DNA of 32,371 nucleotides. Origin: Paludisphaera soli (GTDB lineage: Bacteria > Planctomycetota > Planctomycetia > Isosphaerales > Isosphaeraceae). Below the pieces are notes generated by a model. The model was not told the origin of the DNA and made no database searches. It saw nothing but the letters and a program-made list of their open reading frames with translations. Below, in pieces: positions 25,593-32,371 of the stretch (positions within the stretch are counted from its first letter, which is position 1; every line of letters begins with the position of its first letter). Made by a program: the position numbers and the translations under genes. The stretch covers positions 1 through 32,371 of the forward strand of contig NZ_JAALJI010000043.1 of the NCBI RefSeq assembly GCF_011064595.1, given 5' to 3'.

Positions 25593-25614
25593 ATTATATC
25601 GTTCACGATATAAT
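25593..25614. promoter_or_regulatory. Palindromic operator upstream of marR
   Basis: ATTATATCG, centre TTCA, CGATATAAT: perfect 9-bp arms in an otherwise GC-rich region. It lies 22 bases before the marR start, where it would overlap the promoter. Its size and symmetry fit a MarR dimer site. Confidence 0.75.
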
Positions 25615-25656
25615 AAGGCAAACGGCAAGTTGATTCGGGAGCGAGAGCGAGTCTTC

Positions 25657-25673
25657 TTTGCCGGAGATAATTC
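25657..25673 (+). repeat. 17-bp direct repeat, right copy
   Basis: Identical to 24224-24240, same orientation, upstream of the marR-reductase pair. Confidence 0.65.
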
Positions 25674-25743
25674 CCTTCATCTTTGGCAAAATCCAGCTCC
25701 GAGAGGGTTGAGGTTTGGGGCAGCTATAGCCGAGGGATTCGCC

Positions 25744-26262
25744 GTGGACGCCGAAGGCCCCCCGAACGACGTGACCCGACCGCGGGACGAGGACCTCGCC
25801 GGGGTCGTCCGTCGGTTCCTCGCCCGGCTCGCCGAAGACCCGTTCCTCGTCCTCAGGGTCTCCGACGAGGGGACCGGGGGCTACGTCGAGGTCCTCAACC
25901 ACGACCTCCGCCACGACGAGCGGGACGAGGAGCAGGGCATCGTCTTCGCCGTCGACGGCGTGCCCGTCGTCCGCACACCGACCTGGGACCTGGAGATGTC
26001 CTTCCTCTGGCCCGTGGAGCCCGAGCCCGAGCCGGTCGCCGCGTTCGCCCCCGTCGCCCGACGCCTCGGCTTCCCGCCGCCCCGGGTCAGGCGGGGGGAC
26101 GTCGTGTTGATGCACGAGTCCTACCCGACCGTGCCCCGGGCGTGGCGGTCGGTGCAGGGCCTGGACGCCGAGGCCATCGCCCGGCTCTGCCTCGACGTCC
26201 TCCGGGACGTGTTCGGCCGGGGGCCCTCGCATCGCCTCCGGGCCTCCGTGGGCTACGAGTAG
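25744..26262 (+). CDS. Hypothetical acidic protein, 172 aa
   Basis: Translation probably starts at the GTG at 25744 (VDAEGPPNDV), six bases after GAGGGA; the open frame further left crosses the marR promoter and is not credible. The protein has DEDLAGVVRRFLARLAEDPFLVLRV, GGYVEVLNHDLRHDERDEEQ and RTPTWDLEMSFLWPVE, and ends in a helical segment (DAEAIARLCLDVLRDVFG). This alpha/beta pattern faintly recalls YbjN/TY-chaperone folds or small immunity proteins, but no family can be claimed. It is followed after 39 bases by another small gene in the same direction, probably in one operon. Confidence 0.6.
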   Translation: MDAEGPPNDVTRPRDEDLAGVVRRFLARLAEDPFLVLRVSDEGTGGYVEVLNHDLRHDERDEEQGIVFAVDGVPVVRTPTWDLEMSFLWPVEPEPEPVAAFAPVARRLGFPPPRVRRGDVVLMHESYPTVPRAWRSVQGLDAEAIARLCLDVLRDVFGRGPSHRLRASVGYE

Positions 26263-26301
26263 CCCGGGGCGACGCCGCTGACGACGGGGAGGGATGGGCC
26301 C

Positions 26302-26730
26302 GTGGGCATAAACGTGACGATGATGTTCGAGCGGGAGGTGACGGGCGTCCTGCACCGGTGCGTCGAGGGCTGCGACCTCGCCAAGGGCAAGACCGTGGAG
26401 ACGCTAGGCCGCATCGCCCAAGAGACCGGGGTTCGGCCCATCGACGACTTCTACCGGGACACCCTCCTGGAGCACCTGCCCGAGGAGGCCCGAGTCGCCA
26501 TGACGCTGGGCTGCTGGAGCGAGGAAGAGTGGGGGCCGAGGCCCGACGACCCCGAGCCGAACTGGTACGACCCGGCCGAGGGGCTGGCCAGCCTGCGGGC
26601 CCTGCTCGGCCATCTTCGGGGACACCCGAGGGCGATTCGCAGGGGCGTGGACGAATTGGAGGAGATGGAGCGGGCGTTGGCGGCCGCGGCAGCTGAGGGG
26701 GTTCGCTTCCATGTTTACTTCGATGTATGA
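26302..26730 (+). CDS. Hypothetical protein, 142 aa
   Basis: It starts at a GTG (26302) behind a GGGAGGG-type ribosome site. The N-terminus MGINVTMMFEREVTG looks like a beta strand; then come helices (KGKTVETLGRIAQETG, DDFYRDTLLEHLPEEARVAM), an acidic middle with WSEEEWGPRPDDPEPNWYDP, and a helical end (RGVDELEEMERALAAAAAEG) closing with a strand, VRFHVYFDV. There is no signal peptide. This alpha/beta, acidic, Trp-rich make-up resembles small immunity proteins in general, but no toxin gene is next to it. It pairs with the gene 39 bases upstream. Confidence 0.6.
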   Translation: MGINVTMMFEREVTGVLHRCVEGCDLAKGKTVETLGRIAQETGVRPIDDFYRDTLLEHLPEEARVAMTLGCWSEEEWGPRPDDPEPNWYDPAEGLASLRALLGHLRGHPRAIRRGVDELEEMERALAAAAAEGVRFHVYFDV

Positions 26731-26784
26731 GCCCCGGCCGGCTACGTCAGTTAGCCGGAGATGACCCCTTTGCCTTGGCTCATC

Positions 26785-26836
26785 AGGTCGAGGGATGCCC
26801 CTCGGACCCTGTGTCAAAAACGCTCGTTTTTGAGAC
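26785..26836. repeat. About 52-bp direct repeat, copy 1 (downstream of the esterase)
   Basis: About 85% identical to 28695-28747 in the same orientation. Its core TGTGTCAAAAACG.(C/T)CGTTTTTG contains an inverted repeat AAAAACG/CGTTTTT. The two copies bracket the esterase gene. Confidence 0.7.
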
Positions 26837-26855
26837 TACCTCGCCTAAAGCGAAA

Positions 26856-26882
26856 CGGCCCTGCTCGGTGAGAGCAGGGCCG
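26856..26882 (-). terminator. Intrinsic terminator of the esterase gene
   Basis: CGGCCCTGCTC, a 5-base loop, and GAGCAGGGCCG form a perfect 11-bp stem. On the minus strand it is followed by TTTCGCTTT, so it best fits termination of the leftward esterase gene, which ends at 26927. Confidence 0.75.
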
Positions 26883-26926
26883 CGTCTGATTCGCCGACTT
26901 TTGGTTCAGAGGGGATGTCGCCCCGC

Positions 26927-28561
26927 TCATTTGGACCGCCGCTCCCTCAGCCGTGACCAGTAAACTTCGTACGCCCGGAGCTTTTCGAGGTTCGGCGTCG
27001 GCCCGGCCTGCGGCGACTTGCCGAAGGTCATTGCCTTCATCTCCTTGGGGTCAAACGCGGGCCACTCCGGCAGGCCGGGGCCGTTGGGGTCGCCGTTCGC
27101 GGCGAAGTTCACCCAGTAGGACATGACCGCGTCCGACATCGCCACGTTCTCTTGCGTCGCCTTGGGCATGAACCAGCCGCCGAGGTTGCCGAAGACGAAG
27201 GCGACCTCAGCCCCGTGCCCGGCCTCGCCCGGGGCGGCACCGTAATCGAAGTAGTAGAGATACGCCTTGTGCTTGCCCTTCTCGGTCTGGAGCCTCGCCC
27301 ACGCCCAGGTCGACGTCCCGAAGAGTAAATCGCGGAGCATGTCGCGTGCGGACCGCGATGCTTCCGCGGCGGTCGCGTGCGGGTAGGCGGCCAGGAACGC
27401 CGCCGCGTCCTCCTTGTAATTGTAATTCATGCGGACTTCCTTCTCGAACTCCGCCGGCGTCTTCCTGGGCGAGCCGAATAGGCCGCCGTCGTTGGAGGTA
27501 TAGCCGACGAGCACCGGAGTGTCGTTGAACCGGCCGGTCTGATAGAGCGTGTAAGGGTCGCCGACGATGGTCTCGCCGTCCGCCACCGGCCAGGGCAGGC
27601 CGCCGGAGTTGCCTTTCATGACCGCGTCGGCACTCAGGGCACGGGCCGCCTTGATGTCCTTCACGCCGAGGCTCGCCAGGAACCTCTTCCCCTGCTCCTC
27701 AGCGAGCGGGAGCGACTGAATCAGCCCGGGCGACTCGTCCGCGGCGGACTTGATGGGGGCCATCGCCCCGCCGCTCTGACAGATGGCCCGCTGGAAAAGC
27801 CCCCTGGCCAGGGGCGATTGGGCGAGGATGCTGACGGACGTGCCGCCGGAGGACTGGCCGAAGACGGTGACCCGGTCGGGGTCACCGCCGAACCGGGCGA
27901 TGTTCTCCCTGACCCAACGCAGGGCAGCCACCTGGTCCTGGATGCCGTAGCAGCCGGAGCCCTGGCCGCTCTCCCGGCTCAGCTCGGGGTGGGCCAGGAA
28001 GCCGAACACGCCGACGCGGTGATTGAAAGTGACTAGCACGACGCCCTTCTTCGCCAGGTTCGACCCGTCGGAGAGGGCGTCACCCGCCCCGCCGCCGTTG
28101 AACGCCCCTCCGTAAATCCACACCATCACCGGCCGCCGCTCGGTCGCGTCCTTGGCGGGCGTCCAGACGTTGAGGTACAGGCTGTCCTCGCTCGGACTCG
28201 ACCCGAATGCCAACTTCGCCAGGGCCGACTGCATGGGCGGGGGCCCAAACCTGTCAGCCTTCCGCACGCCTATCCACGGCTTGACGGGCTGGGGTGGCTT
28301 CCACCGGAGTTCGCCCAGCGGCGGCTCGGCGAACGGGACGCCCTTGAAGACGCGGATGCCGTCGTCCCGCTTAACGCCTTCGATGGTCCCGCCGGTGACC
28401 TGGACGCGGTCGGGCTCACCCCTTTCCCGAGCCGGGGCCGCAGGCATGGCCAGGGTGAGGAGCATGATGGGCAGGCCGCAGCAGCAGAGCGGGCTGAGCA
28501 CGAAGATACCTCCGAGAATCCAGGGCCATCGCCGCCGCTTGGAAGGGTCGCGTTCGGTCAT
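26927..28561 (-). CDS. Type-B carboxylesterase, membrane-anchored or exported, 544 aa
   Basis: An alpha/beta hydrolase of the carboxylesterase/cholinesterase family, which cleaves carboxylic esters. After a basic start, residues 13-40 form a hydrophobic segment with three cysteines (CCC at 26-28), serving as a signal anchor or uncleaved signal. The catalytic parts are in order: oxyanion loop YGGAFNGG (150-157), nucleophile elbow FGQSSGG with S237, acid probably D358 (SNDGG, where many members have Glu), and H449 (GHGAEVAFVFG). Length and order match the family. The start at 28561 (MTERDPSK) has AGAGG nine bases upstream; a GTG two codons earlier is possible. It ends in a strong hairpin. Confidence 0.95.
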   Translation of the reverse strand: MTERDPSKRRRWPWILGGIFVLSPLCCCGLPIMLLTLAMPAAPARERGEPDRVQVTGGTIEGVKRDDGIRVFKGVPFAEPPLGELRWKPPQPVKPWIGVRKADRFGPPPMQSALAKLAFGSSPSEDSLYLNVWTPAKDATERRPVMVWIYGGAFNGGGAGDALSDGSNLAKKGVVLVTFNHRVGVFGFLAHPELSRESGQGSGCYGIQDQVAALRWVRENIARFGGDPDRVTVFGQSSGGTSVSILAQSPLARGLFQRAICQSGGAMAPIKSAADESPGLIQSLPLAEEQGKRFLASLGVKDIKAARALSADAVMKGNSGGLPWPVADGETIVGDPYTLYQTGRFNDTPVLVGYTSNDGGLFGSPRKTPAEFEKEVRMNYNYKEDAAAFLAAYPHATAAEASRSARDMLRDLLFGTSTWAWARLQTEKGKHKAYLYYFDYGAAPGEAGHGAEVAFVFGNLGGWFMPKATQENVAMSDAVMSYWVNFAANGDPNGPGLPEWPAFDPKEMKAMTFGKSPQAGPTPNLEKLRAYEVYWSRLRERRSK

Positions 28562-29037
28562 CCCCACGCACCTCTAGTGCGACGACGCATGGCCGGGGAG
28601 CCCTTCATCGGGCTCACGAGCGACGGCGATGGTGCTAACCTCGAAATACCCATCAACGTTGGGCAAAGTTTCGGCCCCGCCGACCTCGCCCACTAGGTCA
28701 AGCGATGCCCCTTCGGTCATTGTGTCAAAAACGCCCGTTTTTGGGACGCCCGAATCGAGCCCGACGGGCAGGCGGAGCCCGGCTGGAACTCGCTTCACTT
28801 CCCGTCTCGAAATCATGGTCCGAGAATTCGCCCGGATGGACGAGTTGCGACACGCGGCCGGGACGCAAGTCTCCAGAGCCCGGTCCGAACCAGACATCGG
28901 CCCGAAAAGACGCCGATAGGCCCCGACGCAAGACCCTCCCCGCCCCGGTCCGATTGCCGAACATGACGCCCTTCAAGTCCGGCGAGCGATACGCCCCCCG
29001 GCGCGACATGCCGAGGGCGGGGTGGGAGGCGGGCGGG
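28562..29037. other. Intergenic region between esterase and integrase
   Basis: It carries the esterase leader and the second copy of the ~52-bp repeat. A rightward frame from 28629 to 28919 is open but has no ribosome site or recognisable motif, and no other gene is supported. Confidence 0.5.
28695..28747. repeat. About 52-bp direct repeat, copy 2 (upstream of the esterase)
   Basis: Matches 26785-26836 with about seven substitutions and one indel. The copies share AGGTC.AG.GATGCCCC and the TGTGTCAAAAACG core, 1.9 kb apart. Confidence 0.7.
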
Positions 29038-30129
29038 TCAGATCGGGACGTCGTGCGAGGCGCCTTCCTTCAGGCTCCGCCGCCGCTTGTCGTAGATCTG
29101 GGTCGTCGTCACGTGCCGATGCCCCAGCAGGTCCTTCACCTTGACGATGTCGACGCCTGCGTCCAGCAGCAGGGTCGCCGTCGTCGCGCGGATCGAGTGC
29201 GGGGAGTAGACGCACCGCTTCTCCTTCCGCGCCGGCCCCTCCTCGCCCGCGACGCCTTCCTCGACCGTCGAGCCCGGGAGCCTTGCGAGGTAGCCCCGGA
29301 CGAGGTTGTACATCGTGACCAGGCCGATGGCCCTCTCGCCCAGCTCCGCCTTCCTCGAGTGTCGCCGGGCGCGGAAGAGGGGCCCCTTGGCCAGCCCGGC
29401 CTTCGCGAGGTATTCCGAGACCGCCTCGGCCGCGGCGAAGTGCAGCCCGATGCGGCGGCGCCTGTCGCCCTTCTCGTGGAGGGCGAGGGTCGCCTCGTCG
29501 CCGTCCTGGTGGAAGTCCTTCACCTTCAGCCGGCAGACGGTCCCGATGCGGGCCCCCGTGTAGAGGAAGACCTTCAAAACGGCCCGGTCGCGATAGTCCA
29601 GGACCGAGTCGCCCGAGGGCATGGCCATGAGCTGGCGGACCCTCGTCGCCGACAGGGCCTTGGTCTCGTCCCGAGGGTCCGACGAGCCGCGGGGGACGAA
29701 CTGGGCGTGGGCCGGGTTGGGGACGACGATCGGCAGCCGGAACTCCGAGGCCGCGCCCTGGAGGTTTTTGTAGAAGCTCGAGAGCGAGGCGATCCGGCGG
29801 TTGATCGTCTTGGGCGCCAGGCCCTCGGCGAGCATGCCGTCGCGGAACGCCTGGACGTCGACGACGGAGACGGCGAGCATCCGGGTCGCGTCCTCGGGCC
29901 AGCGGATGGCGGCCGCCTCGCAGAAGGCCATCACGTCGCGCCGGTAGGCCCTCCGAGTATGCTTCGACTCGCGACGGGCGACCCAGCGTTCGAAGACCTC
30001 GGCGACCGAGGCGTAGAAGCCGGCGACCTGGCGCTCGACGGCGGCCGTCGAACGGCCGAGGAGGACCGGCGGCAGTTCGGGCCTCGCGTCCTCGATCGTT
30101 GCCAACTCCGCCTTCGTCCCGTCGTCCAT
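29038..30129 (-). CDS. Tyrosine recombinase (phage-integrase family), 363 aa
   Basis: A SAM-like core-binding domain (about 41-130, with VFERWVARRESKHTRRAYRR and APKTINRRIASLSSFYKNL) is followed by the catalytic domain with the full residue set: R194 (YTGARIGTV), K220 (ALHEKGDRRRR), H311 and R314 (PHSIRATTATLL), H337 (LLGHRHVTTTQ) and the nucleophile Y346 (IYDKRR). It cuts and rejoins DNA at specific sites and would integrate or excise the element, or resolve multimers. The start at 30129 (MDDGTKAELA) follows GAGGGGG; the longer form to 30219 would run through a near-perfect palindrome that is more likely its operator or attachment site. An excisionase-like protein is encoded at 18655. Confidence 0.95.
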   Translation of the reverse strand: MDDGTKAELATIEDARPELPPVLLGRSTAAVERQVAGFYASVAEVFERWVARRESKHTRRAYRRDVMAFCEAAAIRWPEDATRMLAVSVVDVQAFRDGMLAEGLAPKTINRRIASLSSFYKNLQGAASEFRLPIVVPNPAHAQFVPRGSSDPRDETKALSATRVRQLMAMPSGDSVLDYRDRAVLKVFLYTGARIGTVCRLKVKDFHQDGDEATLALHEKGDRRRRIGLHFAAAEAVSEYLAKAGLAKGPLFRARRHSRKAELGERAIGLVTMYNLVRGYLARLPGSTVEEGVAGEEGPARKEKRCVYSPHSIRATTATLLLDAGVDIVKVKDLLGHRHVTTTQIYDKRRRSLKEGASHDVPI

Positions 30130-30184
30130 GACGCCCCCTCGCTCCGGTCGAATTCCGAGCCCCCCCGCCCTGTATCGGCCGGTG

Positions 30185-30220
30185 GATGGCGGAAGATAAC
30201 CGGTTTTATCTTCCGCCATC
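30185..30220. promoter_or_regulatory. 36-bp near-palindrome upstream of the integrase gene
   Basis: GATGGCGGAAGATAA, centre CCGGTT, TTATCTTCCGCCATC: perfect 15-bp arms, 55 bases before the integrase start. Arms of this size around a 6-bp centre resemble the core site of a tyrosine recombinase (two arms and a 6-8 bp crossover), but an operator is equally possible. Confidence 0.6.
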
Positions 30221-30349
30221 GCCCGCCGACTGCGGCGAAATCACGGGGCCGCGTGCCTCAACCGAAAGGCGGCGAACGTCGGAGCAGCGAGAGGGCTTCT
30301 CTATGGACGCATCGGGCCGGGCGGCGTGAAATGAATGCGAGACTTCCAT

Positions 30350-30389
30350 GGATCACGATTCAACTTGAGGGATCACGATTTAACTTGAG
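30350..30389 (+). repeat. Tandem pair of 20-bp repeats
   Basis: GGATCACGATTCAACTTGAG is followed directly by GGATCACGATTTAACTTGAG (19 of 20 identical). It lies 115 bases before the PEP-CTERM gene at 30505, a plausible place for an activator or repressor site. Confidence 0.7.
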
Positions 30390-30504
30390 TAATCCGTCGG
30401 CGATTCGTAGCCTCGCCTATGGATGTGGGACGACATGCCAGACGAGCCCGATCCACCGAGTCCGGGCGCGTCGGGCGGGGGAAGACCAAGGGGAGGGACG
30501 TTCG

Positions 30505-31431
30505 ATGCTGAAGATGAATCTATTCGCGGCGATGATGGCCCTCGGCACCGCGGCCCTGGCGCAGACGTCCACCGGCTTCACGCAGACGAGGGACGGATTC
30601 GCCACGGGGGACTACCAGACCAGCTTCACGGACACCATCACGATCGGGGCCGGCCAATTGCCGACCACGACCCTGACGGTGTCCTACAAGGTCGACGTCG
30701 ACGAGGTGGACATCGTCGCCAACGACCAGGTCGCGGTCGTCGTGACGGTGGACATCGGCCCGAATTCCTGGACCCAGCTGTCCGGCGGCGGCTTCCAGGC
30801 GTCCATCACCGGCCCGACCACCACCTTCATCGACGTCCAAGATCTCTGGACGGGCGACTACGACGTCGGCACGGTCAAGCGGCTCTTCGATCCGACGACG
30901 ATCACGTCCGCGGGGGGCGTGATCCTGCCGACCGTCGCCAGCCTGGGGGTCCTGCAAGCCGTCGACCCGGCCTTGACGGGCAGCCAGGTCGTGGTGACCA
31001 GCCTGGGGGACCTCGACGGCACGGGGGACTCGCTCGTCCTGTTCGACCTCCAGGGCCTCTTCGCCTCCGACGTCGACGGGCGCATCCAGGGGACCGATTA
31101 CGACCTGCTGCAGGCCGTCTACGACGTAGGGCTCGGCCAGGACGTCGCCATAGGCTTCCTGTCCCCCGGCCACGCCGCCGCCTTCGACATCGACCTGAGC
31201 GACGCCTTCGGCACGGGGTCGGCGTTCTCCCTGGCGAACGTCAGCATCCTCGGCCTGCAGGTCGCGGGCGACCGCGACGACGACAGTCCGTCGTTCGACG
31301 ACGAGGCGGGGGTCACGGTGACTTCTTCTCGAGTGGCCTTCGCCGCAGTGCCCGAGCCGGCGTCGTTGGCGATGCTGGGCGTCGGAGCCCTGGGGCTGCT
31401 GGGCTTCGCCGTCCGGCGCCGTCCGGCCTGA
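30505..31431 (+). CDS. Secreted PEP-CTERM sorting-domain protein, 308 aa
   Basis: A signal peptide covers residues 1-19 (MLKMNLFAAMMALGTAALAQ, cut after ALA). The body is rich in Thr, Asp, Gly and Val with a beta-strand pattern, as in extracellular matrix proteins, and shows no catalytic motif. The C-terminus is a textbook PEP-CTERM signal: VPEPASLAMLGVGALGLLGF and a final RRRPA. Exosortase would process it, but no exosortase gene is in the window. The start at 30505 is well supported by GGGGAGGGACG. It is probably monocistronic and may be regulated through the 20-bp tandem repeat upstream. It shares only the sorting signals with the protein at 3974. Confidence 0.92.
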   Translation: MLKMNLFAAMMALGTAALAQTSTGFTQTRDGFATGDYQTSFTDTITIGAGQLPTTTLTVSYKVDVDEVDIVANDQVAVVVTVDIGPNSWTQLSGGGFQASITGPTTTFIDVQDLWTGDYDVGTVKRLFDPTTITSAGGVILPTVASLGVLQAVDPALTGSQVVVTSLGDLDGTGDSLVLFDLQGLFASDVDGRIQGTDYDLLQAVYDVGLGQDVAIGFLSPGHAAAFDIDLSDAFGTGSAFSLANVSILGLQVAGDRDDDSPSFDDEAGVTVTSSRVAFAAVPEPASLAMLGVGALGLLGFAVRRRPA

Positions 31432-31833
31432 GCGCCCGCGTCAGACGAAGCGGCCGGGCTCCCCGAGCGATCGGCGGTCCCGGCCTTCCTCATGCGCCGA
31501 CGCCTCTCGGCCGGACGACGAGCCTTGAGACCGACGCGGCCGTCCGAACGCATTAGGGGTCAAGCCGATTCAATAAATAAAAAAGTATGGAATTCATGTT
31601 CAAAGTCGTCTATAGTCGTCTTTGCGTCGGGGGTTGGAGTCGACCCCTAATCGCGGCGACCGGCCTTGTCCGGCGTCGCCTCCCTCTTCGCGATTTCCAC
31701 CGTCGGGCCCTCTCGAAGACGTGCGGGGGCCGGCGGCGGCGTACGACCTCGACGCCCCTCGGCCGACCGAGCCTCGGACTTTAATCTCGCGGAATCATCC
31801 CCGCGCCTTGGGTCCGATAATGGGCATTATGTT
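31432..31833. other. Intergenic region before the group II intron
   Basis: No gene is supported. An AT-rich patch lies at about 31565-31600 (CAATAAATAAAAAAGTATGG). Just before the intron, ATAATG-GG-CATTAT (31817-31830) forms a small perfect hairpin whose end is three bases from the intron's first base. Confidence 0.5.
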
Positions 31834-32371
31834 GTGCGACGTGAAAAGATGCGGGTTATTCCAGTGGGTGCGAGTCCCACCCGGCCAACTGGGTCGCTCC
31901 AGCCGGAAGCCATCGGAGCGGCGGCGGAGGTGACGAAGCCGCCGGAGCCTTCGAGAAAACGGGCCGCGCAGGCGGCTCGGCGAGCAGGCAGGCCGTAACG
32001 CGAGTGAACGCCGAGCAGGCCCCGAAAGAAATGACGAGGGAGCCGACCCGCCGACAAACGGGGAAGGCCGCCGTCGCTGGCGAGAATCGAGGCGGTGGAA
32101 GATCCTCCTCATGAGCGATCACGACCCAGCGATCCCTCCGGGGTAGTGGCGACGGCATGCCGGCACATGGATGCCCGGCGCGACACGTGAAGCCCCAGGC
32201 GGCGGCGGTCGTGACCGCCGACCGGAAGCCCGCGAGGGACAGGCCGGGCCGCCTGGGGTGACGGACAGGCCCGTAGTACCGACGAAGCCGGGCAACTCCG
32301 GCGGAGGAAAGGGGCCTGAGTTCAAGACCGACGTCCGAAGGGGCATGAGAGCCGGGAGATTGGCGATGAGC
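31834..32371 (+). mobile_element. Group II intron, 5' part (runs off right edge)
   Basis: The RNA starts with the consensus 5' end GTGCGAC at 31834. It continues with sequence typical of domain I in bacterial group II introns (GCGGGTTATTCCAGTGGG, AGCCGGAAGCCATCGGAGC, GGTGGAAGATCCTCCTCATG, GTAGTGGCGACGGCATG), then the stretch that leads into the maturase gene (GTAGTACCGACGAAGCCGGG, GGAAAGGGGCCTGAGTTCAA). The intron splices itself and, with its reverse transcriptase, can insert into new DNA sites. The 3' end and exon boundary are outside the window. The assignment rests on remembered consensus blocks. Confidence 0.88.
32258..32371 (+). CDS. ltrA: Group II intron reverse transcriptase/maturase, N-terminus (partial)
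   Basis: Thirty-eight codons are visible from a GTG at 32258: VTDRPVVPTKPGNSGGGKGP, then EFKTDVRRGMRAGRLAMS, running off the edge. This matches the start of group II intron-encoded proteins read out of the intron's own domain IV. The full protein would have reverse-transcriptase, maturase and often endonuclease domains, and would help splicing and retrohoming of the surrounding intron. The true start could also be an internal codon further right, since the region is both structured RNA and coding. Whether the gene is intact cannot be seen. Confidence 0.75.
   Translation, partial: MTDRPVVPTKPGNSGGGKGPEFKTDVRRGMRAGRLAMS

Noticed and set aside
28574-28919. Small open frames on both strands upstream of the esterase
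   Set aside because: They cover the ~52-bp repeat and have no ribosome site or family signal.
31846-31896. tRNA-like stretch (GGGTGCGAGTCCCACC)
   Set aside because: It resembles a T-arm, but there is no acceptor stem or anticodon arm in place, and the stretch belongs to domain I of the group II intron.
31622-32158. Short frames inside the intron and its left flank
   Set aside because: Structured intron RNA explains the sequence; only the frame from 32258 matches the reverse transcriptase.

Overview
The window looks like DNA from a planctomycete, probably the Isosphaera/Singulisphaera/Paludisphaera side of the phylum. The reasons are very high GC, two secreted proteins with PEP-CTERM tails, a giant surface protein whose N-terminus carries the planctomycete-style LELLEDR motif, a DUF1580-like helix-turn-helix protein, and many decayed transposases. 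No rRNA, tRNA or CRISPR array was found. Coordinates and repeat counts were worked out by hand.

Region 1 (1-7.6 kb) is a worn accessory zone. It holds the start of an IS630-type transposase running off the left edge, a small hypothetical gene, a single-domain response regulator, a decayed helix-turn-helix gene, a small coiled-coil gene, an orphan copy of a parA leader with its repeat array, a multiply frameshifted IS630 transposase, a PEP-CTERM protein, a 48-bp perfect palindrome, and an IS66 element (with terminal inverted repeats and an 8-bp target duplication) lying next to an internally deleted IS66 relative.

Region 2 (7.65-13.5 kb) is one 1,955-codon gene for a surface or secreted protein: PA14-like domain, clan GH-A-like glycosidase core, Ig-like domains, a Pro-Thr linker and eight C-terminal repeats. 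About 1.4 kb without a convincing gene follows.

Region 3 (15-21.9 kb) is a plasmid-type backbone. A winged-helix protein, ParA and a ribbon-helix-helix (RHH) partner run leftward. A CopG-like RHH protein, an AT-rich repeat-bearing region, a small ORF, a DUF1580/excisionase-like protein, a zinc-ribbon protein and a primase/superfamily-3 helicase follow. Between the winged-helix gene and parA lies an array of about 67 degenerate 8-bp units. A second, shorter array sits at 2.4-2.7 kb behind a 90% identical copy of the parA leader. ParA plus an RHH partner plus short tandem boxes recalls the delta/omega partition system of pSM19035, whose RHH protein omega binds tandem 7-bp boxes. The arrays are therefore the best candidate for an undescribed partition site.

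Region 4 (22.4-28.6 kb) is regulated cargo: an NmrA-like reductase divergent from a TetR regulator, a MarR regulator overlapping an NADPH-dependent F420-reductase-like gene, two small hypothetical genes, and a type-B carboxylesterase. Short direct repeats bracket the marR-reductase pair and the esterase. Region 5 (29-32.4 kb) has a tyrosine recombinase, a second PEP-CTERM gene and the 5' part of a group II intron whose reverse transcriptase runs off the right edge. Regions 3-5 could be one integrated plasmid or a piece of a replicon, but no attachment-site pair was found.
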